DNA from: Actinoplanes sp. M2I2
GTDB lineage: Bacteria; Actinomycetota; Actinomycetes; Mycobacteriales; Micromonosporaceae
Length of the DNA stretch: 64,000 nucleotides
Direction: 5' to 3'
Assembly: GCF_023544445.1 (NCBI RefSeq)
Contig: NZ_JALPVJ010000007.1
Location: forward strand, 248,001-312,000
Positions 8,607 to 16,960 of this stretch are shown one piece after another (within the stretch, counting starts at the first letter, position 1; each line of letters begins with the position of its first letter). Both the position numbers and the translations under genes were made by a program. The notes under the pieces are model-generated. The model saw only the letters and a program-made list of their open reading frames with translations, did not search any database and was not told the origin of the DNA.

Positions 8607-9410
8607 TCATCGGAAGAGGGCGGCGTGGGTGCGGGCCCACTTCTCGTACGTCGTGGCGGGGTGGCCGAGCAGGTCAGCGACTGTGGGGACGGCTGGTTGG
8701 GGGTGCTCGGCGAGCAGGGCCACGCCTTCCAGATACCACTCGGCGTACTCGCCCATCACGGGTCGCAGCTGGTCGACGGCGTCGTCGTGACTGAGTTCGA
8801 GGTAGCGGAGGTTGCGGCCGAGCGCGCGGCCGATGGCTTCGACTTTCTCCCGCCGGGTCAGGGATTCGGGGCCGGTGAGCTCGTACGCCTTGCCTTCGTG
8901 GCCGGGTTCGACGATGACCCGGGCCGCGACGGCGGCGATGTCCTCCTGGGCGATGGCCGCGTTGGCCGAGGCGGCGTAGCCGTCGCGTACGTCGTCGCCG
9001 GCGCGGATCTGGTCGGCCCACAGGGTGGCGTTGGCCATGAACTCTCCCGGTTCGAGGTGGGTGAACGGCACCCCGGACGCCTCGACGCCGTCTTCGATCT
9101 CCTGCCAGTGGTCGCCCTTGGCGCCGGCCAGGTCGACGATGCGGCCGACGCCCGCTTCGGCGGCCAGCCGGCAGGCCTCGTGCACCGTGGGGATGTGCGG
9201 TGCGAGGTACATCACGTCGACACCTTGGAGCGCGGGAAGCAGTGTTGCGGGCCGTCCGACGAATCCCCGTACGACCTCGACACCCGACGGCAACGCGGCC
9301 TTCGCGGGGTCGACCGTCAGAGCGCGGATGTCCGTGGCGCCGAGCGTGATCAGTTCATCGACGACCATCCGCCCCACGTTGGCGGTGGCGCCGGTCACCA
9401 GGATCTTCAT
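8607..9410 (-). CDS. NmrA-like NAD(P)-binding oxidoreductase/sensor
   Basis: A 267-residue atypical short-chain dehydrogenase-like protein. The N-terminus MKILVTGATANVGRMVVDEL is a Rossmann GxxxxxG loop of the NmrA/NAD(P)H-binding type; GVDVMYLAPH and VDLAGAKGDHW follow as in that family, and the C-terminal part has the usual YELTGPESLTRREKVEAIG block. There is no classical YxxxK pair, so a redox sensor or quinone-reductase-like role is as likely as a dehydrogenase. The start is the ATG at 9410; longer frames upstream run into the divergent regulator. It is divergent from a TetR-type gene that probably represses it. Confidence 0.83.
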   Translation of the reverse strand: MKILVTGATANVGRMVVDELITLGATDIRALTVDPAKAALPSGVEVVRGFVGRPATLLPALQGVDVMYLAPHIPTVHEACRLAAEAGVGRIVDLAGAKGDHWQEIEDGVEASGVPFTHLEPGEFMANATLWADQIRAGDDVRDGYAASANAAIAQEDIAAVAARVIVEPGHEGKAYELTGPESLTRREKVEAIGRALGRNLRYLELSHDDAVDQLRPVMGEYAEWYLEGVALLAEHPQPAVPTVADLLGHPATTYEKWARTHAALFR

Positions 9411-9425
9411 TACCGTACCCCCTAA

Positions 9426-9439
9426 GGAAACTCGTTCCC
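9426..9439. promoter_or_regulatory. Candidate TetR operator
   Basis: The dyad GGAAAC-tc-GTTCCC sits in the 46-base space between the divergent genes, overlapping where the promoters must be. Arms match in 5 of 6 positions. A second short palindrome, GTATAC, lies a few bases to the right. Confidence 0.45.
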
Positions 9440-9456
9440 GTAGGGTATACGAGATC

Positions 9457-10209
9457 ATGGAAGAGTTCAGTCCCCGAATCCTGCCGCTGCTCTGGCGCCG
9501 GTCGGTTCCCGCTCGTAAAGCGGTCGGCCGGCCACCCCGGCTCAGCGTCGACCTCGTGGTGGCCACGGCGATCCGGCTGGCCGACGCCGAGAGCCTGGAA
9601 GCGGCCTCGATGGCGCGTGTGGCGGCCGAGCTCTCGGTCGCGACGATGAGCCTCTACACGTACGTTCCGTCGCGCCCGGAACTCGTCGATCTGATGGTCG
9701 ACGAGGTGTTCTGGGCCCGCGATCTGACCGGCGCGGGTGATTTCCGGGAGCGGGTCCTGCGGTACGCCCAGCGCACGTTCGCCATGTACCGGGCCCATCC
9801 CTGGCTGGCCGAGGTCTCCACCGCCCGTCCACCGGCCGGCCCGGGGCTGCTCGCCGAGCAGGAGTACGTGCTCGCCGCCGTGGCGACGCTGGGTCTGCCG
9901 CTGCACGAGCTGAACCGCGCGGCCACGGCGATCACGGCCTGGGTGACCTCCGCCGGTCGGCACGAGGCCGAGAGCGCCCTGCTGCGCCGCACGACCGGGC
10001 TCAGCAACGACGAGTGGTGGCACCAGCGCGGCGAGCTGTGGGAGAACTGGTTCGACGTCACGGCCCATCCCACGATGACCGCCATCTGGAACGCCGGCGC
10101 CTTCGACCGGGGCGCCGACGAACAGGCCCAGGACGCGTACGAGTACGGCCTGGGCCTGCTGCTGGACGGGATCGAGCGCTCAGTCGAGGGAGACGACCGG
10201 GTTCCGTAG
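9457..10209 (+). CDS. TetR-family transcriptional regulator
   Basis: A 250-residue regulator. After about 20 residues comes the DNA-binding domain, with VVATAIRLADAESLEAASMARVAAEL and the recognition helix region VATMSLYTYVPSRPELVDLMVD; the C-terminal ligand domain (about residues 85-240) is of the TetR_C type seen in TetR-class proteins, with RAHPWLAEVS and many Trp/Tyr residues. It is divergent from the NmrA-like gene, its likely target. Its last 30 bases overlap the 3' end of the convergent FAH-family gene. Confidence 0.88.
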   Translation: MEEFSPRILPLLWRRSVPARKAVGRPPRLSVDLVVATAIRLADAESLEAASMARVAAELSVATMSLYTYVPSRPELVDLMVDEVFWARDLTGAGDFRERVLRYAQRTFAMYRAHPWLAEVSTARPPAGPGLLAEQEYVLAAVATLGLPLHELNRAATAITAWVTSAGRHEAESALLRRTTGLSNDEWWHQRGELWENWFDVTAHPTMTAIWNAGAFDRGADEQAQDAYEYGLGLLLDGIERSVEGDDRVP

Positions 10210-10971
10210 CTCGCCGATGCCCTGGATGCTCACCGAGACGGTGTCGCCGGGGGTGATCTGGCTGACCCCGGCCGGCGTGCCGGTCAGGATGATGTCACCG
10301 GGCAGCAGCGTCATGACGTGCGACACGTACGACACCAGGGTCGGGACGTCGAAGACCATGTCCTTGGTCCGGCCCAGCTGCACGGTCTCCATCGCCTCGG
10401 GGTTGCGGCCCACCTCGGCGCGGATCTCGAGGTCGCTCACGTCGAGGCCGGTGACGATCCACGGGCCGATCGGGCAGAACGAGTCGAAGCCCTTGGCCCG
10501 GGTCCACTGCGGGTCGCTGCGCTGCAGGTCGCGCGCGGTCACGTCGTTGCCGATGGTGTAGCCGAAGATCGCCCTCTCGGCGCCGGCCCGGTCGAGGCGG
10601 CGGGCGCCGGTCGCGCCGATCACCACGCCGAGCTCGGCCTCCTCCTCGACCCGCTGGGACTGCGGGGGAAGCCGGATCGCGTCGTTCGGCCCGATCACCG
10701 ACGTGGACGGCTTGATGAATATCAGCGGCTCCTTGGGCACCTCGTTGCCGTGCTCGGCAGCGTGGTCGGCGTAGTTGCGGCCGATCCCGATGACCTTGCT
10801 GGAGAAGATCGGGGCGAGCAGGCGGACGTCGGCGAGCGCCCACCGCTGGCCGGTGAACCGCACCGCCTCGAACGGCAGCGAGCTGATCTCGGCGACGGTC
10901 AGGCCCGACGCGTCACCCTCGACGACACCGAAGGACACCCCTCCGGCATGAACAAAACGGGCGAATCGCAC
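10180..10971 (-). CDS. Fumarylacetoacetate hydrolase-family enzyme
   Basis: A 263-residue FAH-superfamily protein, a family including 2-hydroxyhepta-2,4-diene-1,7-dioate isomerases, acylpyruvases and oxaloacetate decarboxylases. Signatures are GIGRNYADHAAEHGNE, FIKPSTSVIGP, the metal-binding VEEEAELGVVIG, GYTIGNDVTARDLQ, KGFDSFCPIGPW and the closing LLPGDIILTGTPAGV. Length is typical of the single-domain members. The exact substrate is not decidable because there is no aromatic-degradation cluster around it. The start at 10971 gives the standard MRFARFVHAGG opening. Confidence 0.9.
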   Translation of the reverse strand: MRFARFVHAGGVSFGVVEGDASGLTVAEISSLPFEAVRFTGQRWALADVRLLAPIFSSKVIGIGRNYADHAAEHGNEVPKEPLIFIKPSTSVIGPNDAIRLPPQSQRVEEEAELGVVIGATGARRLDRAGAERAIFGYTIGNDVTARDLQRSDPQWTRAKGFDSFCPIGPWIVTGLDVSDLEIRAEVGRNPEAMETVQLGRTKDMVFDVPTLVSYVSHVMTLLPGDIILTGTPAGVSQITPGDTVSVSIQGIGELRNPVVSLD

Positions 10972-11099
10972 GGCTAATCCCCTCTTCGCGGCTGGCAGCT
11001 CTCGGCGAGAAATCTACGCCGGGCAGTCGGGCTCCGGGCGGCGCTGTCCCCGTGACCTACCGCCCGACGGTCGTGATCCAGGCCGCACTGCCCAGTGAC

Positions 11100-11393
11100 C
11101 TACGCCAGCCGGTCAGCCGCCGCCGCGTTCCCCGCCGCGCCGTTCGCCGGCGCGCCGTTCGGCGGCGCTCCCAGGCGGGGGAACGGATCGAGCGAGAAGA
11201 TGACCTCGACCGGCACCTCGAAGTAGCGGCTGAGACGCAGGGCGAGATGCAGGCTCGGGCTGAACTCGCCCCGCTCCAGGTAGCCCACGGTCTGGTAGTG
11301 CACTCCCAGGGCGTCGGCGAGCTGCCGCCGCGAAACGCCCCGCTCGGCCCGCAGCATCGCGATGCGGTTGTAAGTGACCTCGCCGTTGCTCAA
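11100..11393 (-). CDS. XRE-family helix-turn-helix regulator
   Basis: A 97-residue DNA-binding protein. Residues 4-65 form a compact XRE HTH (NRIAMLRAERGVSRRQLADALGV, then HYQTVGYLERGEFSPSLHLALRLS) followed by FEVPVEVIFSLDPF, the typical form of small actinobacterial regulators placed beside membrane or ABC genes. The C-terminus ends in an Ala/Gly/Asn-rich tail. I chose the TTG at 11393 because it gives the common SNGEVTYNRI opening and has GGAAGAGAG just upstream. It is the last gene of the ABC exporter unit, 84 bases after the permease, and may regulate it. Confidence 0.82.
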   Translation of the reverse strand: MSNGEVTYNRIAMLRAERGVSRRQLADALGVHYQTVGYLERGEFSPSLHLALRLSRYFEVPVEVIFSLDPFPRLGAPPNGAPANGAAGNAAAADRLA

Positions 11394-11477
11394 TGCGCTC
11401 TCTTCCAACGACCCGAACGACCCGACCGACCACAACGACCACAACGACCCGGAACCACCACGACGACCGCTCCGGGC

Positions 11478-12320
11478 TCAGCGACCGATGGTGGTCAGCG
11501 CCCGCCGGCGCCGGGCCGCCACCGCCGAGCCGGACTCGCGGCGGGCCATGCGCCGCAGCAGCGCCGGCGCCAGAGCCAGGCCGAGCACGGCCCAGACGGC
11601 GAGCACCCCGAACGTCTCCAGGTGGCGCCAGGAGCCGGCCAGCTCGACCGAGGCCAGCGCGTCGGGCAGGAACACCGACCGCATGCCCAACCCTAGCCAG
11701 TAGATCGGGAAGATCTGAGCGATGCCCTGCAGCCAGCCCGGCATCGCGGTGATCGGATAGAAGATGCCGGAGATCGCCACCAGCCCGAACATCGGCAGCA
11801 TGACGATGCCGAAACTGCGCGGGTTGTCGAAGGCCGACCCGATCGACGCGCCGATCGGCACGGTCGCCACGATGGCCAGCGGCAACAGCCAGAGCAGCGT
11901 GAGGAACCCGCCGAGGTCGAGCCGCAGACCGTCGACCAGGAAGAGACCGGGCACGAGGACGATGAGCACGGAGGCGAGGGTCATGACACCCACGCCGACC
12001 ACCTTGCCGATCAGGTAGCCGCTCATCCCATTCGGCGTGGCCTTGGCCCGCAGCAGCGTCCCGTCCTCGCGGTCGACCACCAGGTACTGGGCGATGGTGA
12101 TCAGGCCGCCGAGGGCCACCAGCATGCCGATCGAGCTGGGCAGCGCGCTGGCGCCGAGCGAGAAGGTGGTGCCCGGCACCCGGGCGTCGTCCATGAAGAA
12201 GAGCGTGGCCAGCAAGGCGACCGACGGGAACAGGTAGCCCCACATGTCCTGGGCGTTGGTCAGGGTGTGGCGGAACTCGATCAGCCCGCGGGCGACCCCC
12301 ACCCTCAGCGTCTCGATCAC
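11478..12320 (-). CDS. ABC-2-type transporter permease
   Basis: A 280-residue integral membrane protein with about six hydrophobic segments, for example LFPSVALLATLFFMD, SIGMLVALGGLITIAQYLVV, VMTLASVLIVLVPGLFLVDG, FLTLLWLLPLAIVATVP, GIVMLPMFGLVAISGIFYPI and VLAVWAVLGLALAPALL. It has the ABC-2 layout including the REDGTLLRAKATP loop and the FYPITAMPGWLQ motif. The GTG start overlaps the ATPase stop codon (GTGA). With the ATPase it forms an exporter, by family either a drug/antibiotic or lipid exporter; the substrate is unknown. Confidence 0.9.
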   Translation of the reverse strand: MIETLRVGVARGLIEFRHTLTNAQDMWGYLFPSVALLATLFFMDDARVPGTTFSLGASALPSSIGMLVALGGLITIAQYLVVDREDGTLLRAKATPNGMSGYLIGKVVGVGVMTLASVLIVLVPGLFLVDGLRLDLGGFLTLLWLLPLAIVATVPIGASIGSAFDNPRSFGIVMLPMFGLVAISGIFYPITAMPGWLQGIAQIFPIYWLGLGMRSVFLPDALASVELAGSWRHLETFGVLAVWAVLGLALAPALLRRMARRESGSAVAARRRRALTTIGR

Positions 12321-13237
12321 TTCGAGCCCCCCTCGAAGTCGTGGACCACGCGCATGTAGGTGTCCTCGAGGCTGTTGCGCCGCACCTCGAGCTCGGTGAC
12401 GTCGTCGCCGTGCTGGAGCAGCAGCTCACGGACGAACGGCGTGGGGTTGGCCGCGGAGTGCACGAACCGCCGGCCGTCCCGGGTCCAGCGGATCTCGCTC
12501 TCGCCGGCCACCTGGCGGGACAGCTCGTCGGCCGAGCCGTCGGCGATGATCCGCCCGCCGGCCAGGATGAGGATGCGGTCGGCGAGCTTCTCGGCCTCGT
12601 CGAGGTCGTGGGTGGTGAGCAGGATGGCGGTGTCGTCCACATCGGTCAGCCGGTGCACCAGGTCGTGGAAGTCGCGCCGGGCCTCGGGGTCGAAGCCGAC
12701 CGTGGGCTCGTCGAGAAAGAGCACCTCGGGACGGCCGACGATGCCGATCGCCACGTCGAGCCGGCGACGCTGGCCCCCGGAGAGCCGGAGGACCCGCGTG
12801 TCGGCCGCGGCGGTCAGACCGACCACCTCGAGCAGGTCGTCGACCGGCCAGGGTCGCGCCTTGCCGTCGGTCGAGTAGCGCCGGTAGTAGGACCCCAGGT
12901 GACCGAGCAGCTCGCGGACCCGCCACTTGCCGTGGTCGCGCCAGGACTGCAGCACCACGCCGAGCCGGGCCCGCCACGCCTCGCCGGCGCCGGCCGGGTC
13001 GGCGCCCAGCACGCTCACCTCGCCCGAGGAACGCATGCGGAAACCCTCGAGAATCTCGATCGTCGTCGTCTTGCCGGCGCCGTTGGGACCGAGCAGCACC
13101 AGCACCTCGCCCCGCCGAGCGGCGAAACTCACACCGGTCAGGACATCCTTCGCCCCGTACCGCATCCGCAGATCGCGGACGTCGATGACCCGCTCACCGG
13201 GCGGCACCTGCGTGCCTGCGTCGAGCGCCCCCGCCAA
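12317..13237 (-). CDS. ABC transporter ATP-binding protein (ABC-2 exporter)
   Basis: A 306-residue ATPase of the DrrA/CcmA group. Motifs in order are Walker A LLGPNGAGKTTT, Q-loop VVLQSWRDHG, signature LSGGQRRRLDVA, Walker B VLFLDEPTVGFDPEARRD and the switch H in LLTTHDLDEAEKLADRI; the C-terminal extension ends with the common LEVRRNSLEDTYMRV. I prefer TTG 13237 because GGGAGGA lies 7 bases upstream; the longer frame from 13261 lacks a ribosome site. It is the first gene of an ATPase-permease-XRE operon behind a clear dyad at 13274-13289. Confidence 0.9.
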   Translation of the reverse strand: MAGALDAGTQVPPGERVIDVRDLRMRYGAKDVLTGVSFAARRGEVLVLLGPNGAGKTTTIEILEGFRMRSSGEVSVLGADPAGAGEAWRARLGVVLQSWRDHGKWRVRELLGHLGSYYRRYSTDGKARPWPVDDLLEVVGLTAAADTRVLRLSGGQRRRLDVAIGIVGRPEVLFLDEPTVGFDPEARRDFHDLVHRLTDVDDTAILLTTHDLDEAEKLADRILILAGGRIIADGSADELSRQVAGESEIRWTRDGRRFVHSAANPTPFVRELLLQHGDDVTELEVRRNSLEDTYMRVVHDFEGGSK

Positions 13238-13273
13238 AGTCGTTCCTCCCATGTCCAGCACGCTATCAAGAAC

Positions 13274-13289
13274 GTAGTAGATGTACTAC
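13274..13289. promoter_or_regulatory. Operator-like dyad upstream of the ABC exporter operon
   Basis: GTAGTA-gatg-TACTAC is a perfect 6-base inverted repeat in an AT-rich patch of otherwise GC-rich DNA. It is 37 bases upstream of the preferred ATPase start and overlaps any plausible promoter there. Dyads of this look are known as GntR/YtrA-type operators; here the only regulator in the operon is the XRE protein. Confidence 0.6.
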
Positions 13290-13423
13290 ATACTTGAGTA
13301 GGTGTTCGTCTCTTGGCCCGGAGCGACCGCAATATGGGTATATGCCCGGTATTGAGCGCGACGCCGAAGCTTTCGCGCGCCACGGTGATCGTGTTGATCG
13401 CTTCAGCTGGATACGCTGGGCGC

Positions 13424-14365
13424 ATGGGGATCAAGCAGGTGAGGGCGCTCACCACGACGCTGCCTTCGGTCACCTGGATTCCCCTCGCCCGGGCGCACGC
13501 CGAGCGGGCCGACGAGATGACCGCGGGCCACCGCACCCGGCGCAGCGCCGGCGAGACGCACGCCATCGAGGATTTCCTCTACGACTACTACGGCACCCGG
13601 CCCTCCGTGCTGCGCCGCTGGCACCCCGGAGTCGGCACCGGCCTGGCGCCCGCACCCGACGGCGTGGCCGAGCACGCGGCGTGGAAGTTCTACCTGACCT
13701 ATCCCGACGGTGTGGTCACGCTCGACCAGGACGCCTACCTGCATGCCCGGGGCGAGAGCGTCCGCTACATCCACGGCCTGCTCACCGCGACGGCGTCCCG
13801 GCCGGTGTTCTCGGGCTGCTTCGGCCTGCACGAGTGGGCGATGGTCTACCGCGACCCCGACCACCGTCACCCGCTGCCGCTGCGTCTGGGCCAGGCCGAG
13901 ACCGACCGGGTGGTCGAGCGGCACCCGATCCGCTGCACCCACTACGACGCGTTCCGGTTCTTCACGCCCGAGGCGGTCGGGCTCAACCGGCTGCAGCCGA
14001 CCCGGGCCACCCAGGTCGACCTCGACCAGCCCGGTTGCCTGCACGCCGCGATGGACGTCCACAAGTGGGCGACGAAGCTCGGCGCCGCCGTGCCGGGCGC
14101 CCTGGCCCTGGACTGCTTCGCGCTGGCCGCCGACATCCGCCTCCTCGACATGCAGGCCAGCCCGTACGATCTGAGCTCCTACGGCCATCCCCCGGTGAAG
14201 ATCGAGACCCCCGAGGGCAAGGCCGAGTACGTGGCCCGGCAGCGCGAGTTCGCCCGGCGCGCGGCCGGCCTGCGGGCCCGCCTCATCCGCGTCTGCGAGG
14301 AACTGCTCGGCTCGGAGAGCGCCGCCCGCAACCGCGAGGCCGTGGCGCCCTTCAACCACCGCTGA
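13424..14365 (+). CDS. Conserved actinobacterial protein often labelled 3-methyladenine DNA glycosylase
   Basis: A 313-residue cytoplasmic protein. The opening WIPLARAHAERADEM, HAIEDFLYDYYGTRPSVLRRWHPG and the later HEWAMVYRD and RCTHYDAFRFFTPEA blocks match what I recall of an actinobacterial family usually annotated as 3-methyladenine DNA glycosylase, but I see no helix-hairpin-helix or other established glycosylase motif, so that activity is only inherited annotation. TACGCT ends 6 bases before ATG 13424, which fits a leaderless start. Its 3' end overlaps the convergent hydrolase gene by 14 bases. Confidence 0.6.
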   Translation: MGIKQVRALTTTLPSVTWIPLARAHAERADEMTAGHRTRRSAGETHAIEDFLYDYYGTRPSVLRRWHPGVGTGLAPAPDGVAEHAAWKFYLTYPDGVVTLDQDAYLHARGESVRYIHGLLTATASRPVFSGCFGLHEWAMVYRDPDHRHPLPLRLGQAETDRVVERHPIRCTHYDAFRFFTPEAVGLNRLQPTRATQVDLDQPGCLHAAMDVHKWATKLGAAVPGALALDCFALAADIRLLDMQASPYDLSSYGHPPVKIETPEGKAEYVARQREFARRAAGLRARLIRVCEELLGSESAARNREAVAPFNHR

Positions 14366-15170
14366 CGAGGCCACCGCCGGCGGGGCCACCGCCGGCGGCG
14401 CCACCGCTCAGAAAGTCGACGACCAGCCGGGCCGTCTCCCCGGGCGTGTCCAGATGGACGTCGTGCCCGGCGCCCGCCACGACGACCTGCCGGGCAGCGG
14501 CCATCCCTTCGACCTCATCGGCCGGGATCGCGCCCTGCTCGCCCAGGATCAGCAGGACCGGCACGGTCAGGCTGTGCCACTCCGTCCAGCGCGCGGTCGA
14601 GGCGACGCCGGCGATCGCCGCCTTCATGGTGTCCGGGTCGAACCGTGGCCACAGCCCGCCGGCCCGCCGTTCCAGGTCGGCGATCCACGCCTCGGTGATC
14701 GTCCGATCGCCGAGGAACGCCCGCGCCGCTTCCACATCGGCGAAGGGCACCGGCCAGGACGCGAACCAGGCCCGCAGCCGCTCGGGATAGTCGTCGGTCG
14801 AGCCGCCGACGCCACCCTCGATCATCACCAGCCCGCGGACCCGGTCGGGGCGGGCGGCCGCGGCCAGCATCGCCGTGTGCGCGCCCATCGACTGACCGAC
14901 CAGCCAGGCCGGCTCGTCGATCAGCGCGAGCACGTCGGCCACGTAGGCCTCGCGCGACACGTCCGCCGGCCGGCTCGTGCTGTGCCCGTGGCCGCGCTGG
15001 TCGGGCACCACGACCCGATGCCCGGCGGCCATCACGGCCCCGGCCAGCGGCGCCATCTCGGCCGCGCTGCCGGCCAGCCCGTGCAGCAGCACGACGGGCT
15101 CGCCGCCGGCGCCACCGCGCAGCACCGAGAGCTCGACGTCGTCCCGGGCGAGAGCGGAGCGGTGGAGCAT
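14352..15170 (-). CDS. Alpha/beta-fold hydrolase
   Basis: A 272-residue serine hydrolase without signal peptide. It shows VVLLHGLAGSAAEM (oxyanion region), PDQRGHGHS, the nucleophile elbow VGQSMGAHTAML, an acid in the LLILGEQGAIP region and the catalytic His in AGAGHDVHLD. The C-terminus ends in a Gly/Ala-rich tail. The ATG at 15170 overlaps the stop of arfB (TGATG), so the two genes are translationally coupled. The substrate is unknown; family members include epoxide hydrolases, esterases and C-C bond hydrolases. Confidence 0.85.
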   Translation of the reverse strand: MLHRSALARDDVELSVLRGGAGGEPVVLLHGLAGSAAEMAPLAGAVMAAGHRVVVPDQRGHGHSTSRPADVSREAYVADVLALIDEPAWLVGQSMGAHTAMLAAAARPDRVRGLVMIEGGVGGSTDDYPERLRAWFASWPVPFADVEAARAFLGDRTITEAWIADLERRAGGLWPRFDPDTMKAAIAGVASTARWTEWHSLTVPVLLILGEQGAIPADEVEGMAAARQVVVAGAGHDVHLDTPGETARLVVDFLSGGAAGGGPAGGGLVSGG

Positions 15171-15607
15171 CAGTCGCCGGGCCCCGGGCGGCGGTTGCGC
15201 TTGGTCTCGCCCCGGCGCTTCTTCTCGGCGATCCGGCGTTCCACCGCACCCCTCGAGGGGCGGGTGGCCCGGCGGACCCGGGGTGGCGACGCGATGGCCG
15301 ACGCGACCAGGCCGGCCAGGCGGGCGGCCGCCGCCTCGCGGTTGCGCAGCTGGGAGCGGTGCTCCGACGCGGTGACGGTCAGCACCCCGTGCACCAGCCG
15401 GTGTCCCAGACGTCCGGCGGCGCGTTCCTTGAGCATCGGCGGCAGCAGCGCGCTGCCGGCCAGGTCCCAGGACAGCTCGACCCGCGAATCGGTGGTGTTG
15501 ACGCCCTGCCCGCCGGGGCCGCTGGCCCGCGAGAACCGCCACGCGAGCTCGGCCGCCGGAATGATCAGGCGCTCATTGACCCGCACGTCGTCCACCACGC
15601 CGCCCAT
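15170..15607 (-). CDS. arfB: Alternative ribosome-rescue factor (peptidyl-tRNA hydrolase ArfB)
   Basis: A 145-residue class-I release-factor-like protein that hydrolyses peptidyl-tRNA on stalled ribosomes. It has the catalytic GGQ at residues 32-34 in SGPGGQGVNT and the basic C-terminal tail (EKKRRGETKRNRR) that ArfB/YaeJ inserts into the empty mRNA channel, and it lacks the stop-codon recognition domain of RF1/RF2. Length matches E. coli ArfB (about 140). It is divergent from the M16 peptidase operon and coupled to the hydrolase downstream. Confidence 0.93.
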   Translation of the reverse strand: MGGVVDDVRVNERLIIPAAELAWRFSRASGPGGQGVNTTDSRVELSWDLAGSALLPPMLKERAAGRLGHRLVHGVLTVTASEHRSQLRNREAAAARLAGLVASAIASPPRVRRATRPSRGAVERRIAEKKRRGETKRNRRPGPGD

Positions 15608-15637
15608 CCTGGCACGCGCACAGGGCAGTATGGGTGG

Positions 15638-16960
15638 GTGACGTCACCAAGCGCGCCGGCAGTCGCGACCGGCTATCCGTGGCCCATCGAAACCACGCGT
15701 CTCGACAACGGCCTCCGGGTCGTGGTCAGTGAGGACAGGACCGCCCCGGTGGTCTGCGTCAATCTCTGGTACGACGTCGGCTCCCGCCACGAGCCGGCCG
15801 GGCAGACCGGCTTCGCGCACCTCTTCGAGCACCTGATGTTCGAGGGCTCGCAGCACGTCGCCAAGACCGAGCACATGCGTCTCGTGCAAGGCAACGGCGG
15901 CTCGCTCAACGCGACCACCAACCCCGACCGCACCAACTACTTCGAGACCATGCCGGCCGAGCATCTGGAGCTCGCGCTCTGGCTCGAGGCCGACCGGATG
16001 GGCGGGCTGGTGCCCGCGCTCACCCAGGAAACGCTGGACAACCAGCGCGAGGTCGTCAAGAACGAGCGCCGCCAGCGCTACGAGAACGTGCCCTACGGCG
16101 ACGCCTGGCTGCGGTTGCTGGCCCTGCTCTATCCCGAGGGGCACCCCTACCACCACGCCACCATCGGCTCGATGGAAGACCTGAACGCGGCCGGGCTGGA
16201 GACGTTCAAGGAGTTCCACCAGCGCTACTACGCGCCGAACAACGCCGTGCTCACGGTGGCCGGGGACGCTTCGCCGGCCGAGGTGTTCGCGCTGGCCGAG
16301 AAGTACTTCGGCCTGCTCGAGCCGGTGGCCTCGATCCCGCCCGCGCCCGGCAGCCACCTGCCCGGCCCGGCCACCTCGCCGGTGCGCGAGACGGTCACCG
16401 CGGACGTCCCGGCGCCCCGCCTCTATCTGTCGCACCGCACCCACCAGTTCGGCACGGCCGGGTACGACGCGGTCACCGTGCTCGCCGCCGTGCTCGGCAA
16501 CGGCCGGGGCAGCCGGCTCTACCAGCGCCTGGCCGACGGCGCCCGGATCGCCCAGCCCGACTACATCGGCGCGTACGGCGTCGACCTGGCGCACGCGCCC
16601 GCCCCGCTGATCGTCACGGCGACGGCCAAGGACGGCGTCCCGGTCGAGACGCTCGAGGAGGGCCTGTCCGAGGTGATCGGCAGCCTGGTCACCGAGCCGG
16701 TCACCGAGCAGGAGCTGTCCCGGGCCAAGGCGCTGCTGACCACCGCGTGGTGGCGGCAGGTGTCCACGGTGGGCGGCCGGGCCGACACCCTGGGCCGGTA
16801 CGCGACCCAGTTCGGCGATCCCGCCAGCGCCGCGTACCGCCTGCCCCAGTGGCTCGCGGTGACCGCCGACGACGTCACCGAGGCGGCCGCGTACGCCCTC
16901 AAGCCCGAGTCCCGGGTGACCCTGACCTACCTGCCCGAGACGAACGGGGAATCCGCATGA
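15638..16960 (+). CDS. M16-family zinc peptidase, catalytic subunit
   Basis: A 440-residue insulinase-like metallopeptidase. The inverted zinc motif HxxEH is present as HLFEH (His61, Glu64, His65), followed by the downstream helix with ENVPYGDAW and the second half-domain starting near APRLYLSHRTHQ. There is no signal peptide, so it is probably cytoplasmic. The GTG at 15638 starts just after the divergent arfB; no Shine-Dalgarno is seen. Its stop overlaps the ATG of the next gene by 4 bases, so the two M16 proteins are made together, as in two-subunit bacterial M16B peptidases. Confidence 0.9.
   Translation: MTSPSAPAVATGYPWPIETTRLDNGLRVVVSEDRTAPVVCVNLWYDVGSRHEPAGQTGFAHLFEHLMFEGSQHVAKTEHMRLVQGNGGSLNATTNPDRTNYFETMPAEHLELALWLEADRMGGLVPALTQETLDNQREVVKNERRQRYENVPYGDAWLRLLALLYPEGHPYHHATIGSMEDLNAAGLETFKEFHQRYYAPNNAVLTVAGDASPAEVFALAEKYFGLLEPVASIPPAPGSHLPGPATSPVRETVTADVPAPRLYLSHRTHQFGTAGYDAVTVLAAVLGNGRGSRLYQRLADGARIAQPDYIGAYGVDLAHAPAPLIVTATAKDGVPVETLEEGLSEVIGSLVTEPVTEQELSRAKALLTTAWWRQVSTVGGRADTLGRYATQFGDPASAAYRLPQWLAVTADDVTEAAAYALKPESRVTLTYLPETNGESA

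Noticed and set aside
10180..10209. Frameshift or misannotation where TetR and FAH genes overlap
   Set aside because: Both C-termini are of normal length and end in family-typical sequence; a 30-base convergent overlap is acceptable.
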